A stretch of 33,255 bases of DNA from Caryophanales bacterium UBA7029 (GTDB taxonomy: Bacteria > Bacillota_I > Bacilli_A > RFN20 > CAG-826). The notes under the pieces were generated by a model that saw nothing but the letters and a program-made list of their open reading frames with translations, was not told where the DNA came from and did no database searches. The DNA lies in assembly GCA_002494205.1 (NCBI GenBank), contig DLBE01000020.1:1-33255 (forward strand). Direction: 5' to 3'. Below are positions 32,330-33,255 of this stretch, piece after piece; position 1 is the first letter of the stretch, and each line of letters opens with the position of its first letter. Position numbers and translations under genes: made by a program.

Positions 32330-33255
32330 AAACTGGTAGTTTTTTGTTCTCAATTTCCTCTTTAAGAAGTTTAATAAATTCCTCAAGTTTAACATTGTGT
32401 TGGCTCTTACAACCAAAGTGTCTATAAGTGACTGAGCCTTCTTCTTTTTCTTTATCTCCAACAACAACGGTGTAAGGAACTTTATTAACTTGGCTATTTC
32501 TCATTCTATAACCAAGCTTTTCTTCACCTGCATCTAAAGATGCGCGAATTCCATTTTTCTTTAAAATATCCACGATTTCCTTGGCTTTTTCGAGATGGAA
32601 CTCATTATTTACTGGTAAGACTCTAACATGTTCTGGTGATAACCAAAGTGGGAATGCACCTCCGAAATGTTCAGTAATAATACCAATAAATCTTTCAATA
32701 GAACCGAATATAGCGCGGTGGAGCATAACTGGTCTTTTCTTTTCACCATCAGAATCAACATAAGTGACATCAAATCTTTCTGGTAAGTTCATATCAAGTT
32801 GAATAGTTCCACATTGCCAGATTCTATTCATAGAGTCTCTAAGTTTAAAGTCAAGTTTTGGACCATAGAATGCGCCATCACCTGGATTAACTTTGAATTC
32901 TCTTCCTGAATTCTTGCAAACTTTTGCAAGGATTTCTTCACTTCTTCTCCAAATTTCTTCATCTCCAATAGAGCCACTTTCTGGTCTAGTAGATAATTCG
33001 ATGTGATAACTTAATTTGAAGATTGAATAAATCTTGTCGAAAAGTGCTAATAACTTGTTAATTTCATCTTCAAGTTGATCAAGAGTACAGAATACGTGAG
33101 CATCATCTTGAGTAAATGCTCTAACTCTAAATAAACCTGCTAAAGCACCTGAAGCTTCATATCTATGGACATGTCCAAGTTCACCCATTCTAATAGGTAA
33201 ATCTCTAAATGAATGGAGGTCATTCTTGTAAACAAGAATTGAACCAGGGCAGTTC
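32319..33255 (-). CDS. thrS: threonyl-tRNA synthetase, C-terminal part (5' end outside window)
   Basis: Class II synthetase charging tRNA-Thr. About 311 C-terminal residues are seen, entering at the right edge with NCPGSILVYKNDLHSF (zinc and Thr site). Motif 2 is RYEASGALAGLFRVRAFTQD followed by DDAHVFC. Motif 3 is HRAIFGSIERFIGIITEHFG, then the anticodon-binding domain from about LPVNNEFH to the end (GYRMRNSQVNKVPYTVVVG). The N-terminal editing and TGS domains and any T-box leader lie beyond the window. In many Firmicutes thrS is just upstream of infC-rpmI-rplT, as here. Confidence 0.97.
   Translation of the reverse strand, partial: NCPGSILVYKNDLHSFRDLPIRMGELGHVHRYEASGALAGLFRVRAFTQDDAHVFCTLDQLEDEINKLLALFDKIYSIFKLSYHIELSTRPESGSIGDEEIWRRSEEILAKVCKNSGREFKVNPGDGAFYGPKLDFKLRDSMNRIWQCGTIQLDMNLPERFDVTYVDSDGEKKRPVMLHRAIFGSIERFIGIITEHFGGAFPLWLSPEHVRVLPVNNEFHLEKAKEIVDILKKNGIRASLDAGEEKLGYRMRNSQVNKVPYTVVVGDKEKEEGSVTYRHFGCKSQHNVKLEEFIKLLKEEIENKKLPVYEN

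Noticed and set aside
32330..32467. Extended start of the lipoprotein gene inside thrS
   Set aside because: The extension is a frame shadow of thrS and would bury the signal peptide and lipobox.

Overview
The window is a gene-dense, AT-rich stretch of a low-GC Gram-positive chromosome (Bacillota, Bacilli-like). Evidence is the presence of EzrA, a CcpA-like LacI regulator, GlgC/GlgD pairing, PrpC/PrkC and a Firmicutes-type gene order. TGA is used as a stop (for example gmk, glgA, coaX) and Trp is TGG, so the code is standard rather than mycoplasmal. The compact set, with a PASTA-less PrkC, a shortened RqcH and no rpoZ after gmk, suggests a reduced-genome, perhaps uncultured, relative of the Mollicutes/Erysipelotrichia side of Bacilli. 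That placement is inference. I see no tRNA, rRNA, IS element, phage gene or CRISPR array.

Layout. 1-1060: the end of the ATP synthase operon (atpD 3' part, atpC). 1078-2230: ppa with its own promoter and terminator, then trmL. 2227-3582 (-): an RqcH/NFACT gene, divergent from a tightly packed + operon 3671-9642 (gmk, a Cys/His-tailed unknown, rlmN, prpC, prkC, rsgA, rpe, a membrane protein). This matches the Bacillus order gmk-rpoZ-...-rlmN-prpC-prkC-rsgA-rpe-thiN, with the rpoZ and thiN slots holding other genes. 9734-11426: a two-gene polysaccharide ABC exporter. 11474-11662 (-): rpmB. 11734-12201 (-): a small membrane protein. 12319-22177: one long + operon, glgC-glgD-glgA-leuS-coaX-pepV-trmB-nicotinate phosphoribosyltransferase, with 1-4 base overlaps at almost every junction. 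22334-22750: a membrane-anchored PH-domain protein. 22868-25374: a ccpA-like gene, tyrS and a small FYG-repeat protein. 25430-26032 (-): rpsD with a structured leader. 26352-30344: ezrA, a cysteine desulfurase and thiI. 30388-33255 (-): rplT, rpmI, infC with an attenuator leader, then a lipoprotein gene coupled to thrS (cut by the window end).

How the genes work together. Energy and phosphate metabolism (ATP synthase, pyrophosphatase), ribosome biogenesis and RNA modification (RsgA, RlmN, TrmL, TrmB, ThiI, ribosomal proteins, IF-3, aminoacyl-tRNA synthetases) and glycogen storage dominate. The cysteine desulfurase should supply sulfur to ThiI. GlgC/GlgD make ADP-glucose for GlgA. PrpC reverses PrkC phosphorylation. 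The run ccpA-tyrS-rpsD-ezrA-nifZ-thiI parallels Bacillus subtilis and is my main reason for calling the LacI-type gene CcpA.

Most notable signals: an unknown protein with a C-terminal tail of tandem CxC heptads in the rpoZ slot; a perfect 18-bp cre-like palindrome filling the promoter spacer of the ccpA-like gene; an infC gene that appears to start at AUC, behind a terminator/antiterminator leader; a structured rpsD leader; and several promoters whose -10 box lies 6-9 bases from the start codon, implying leaderless or nearly leaderless mRNAs.
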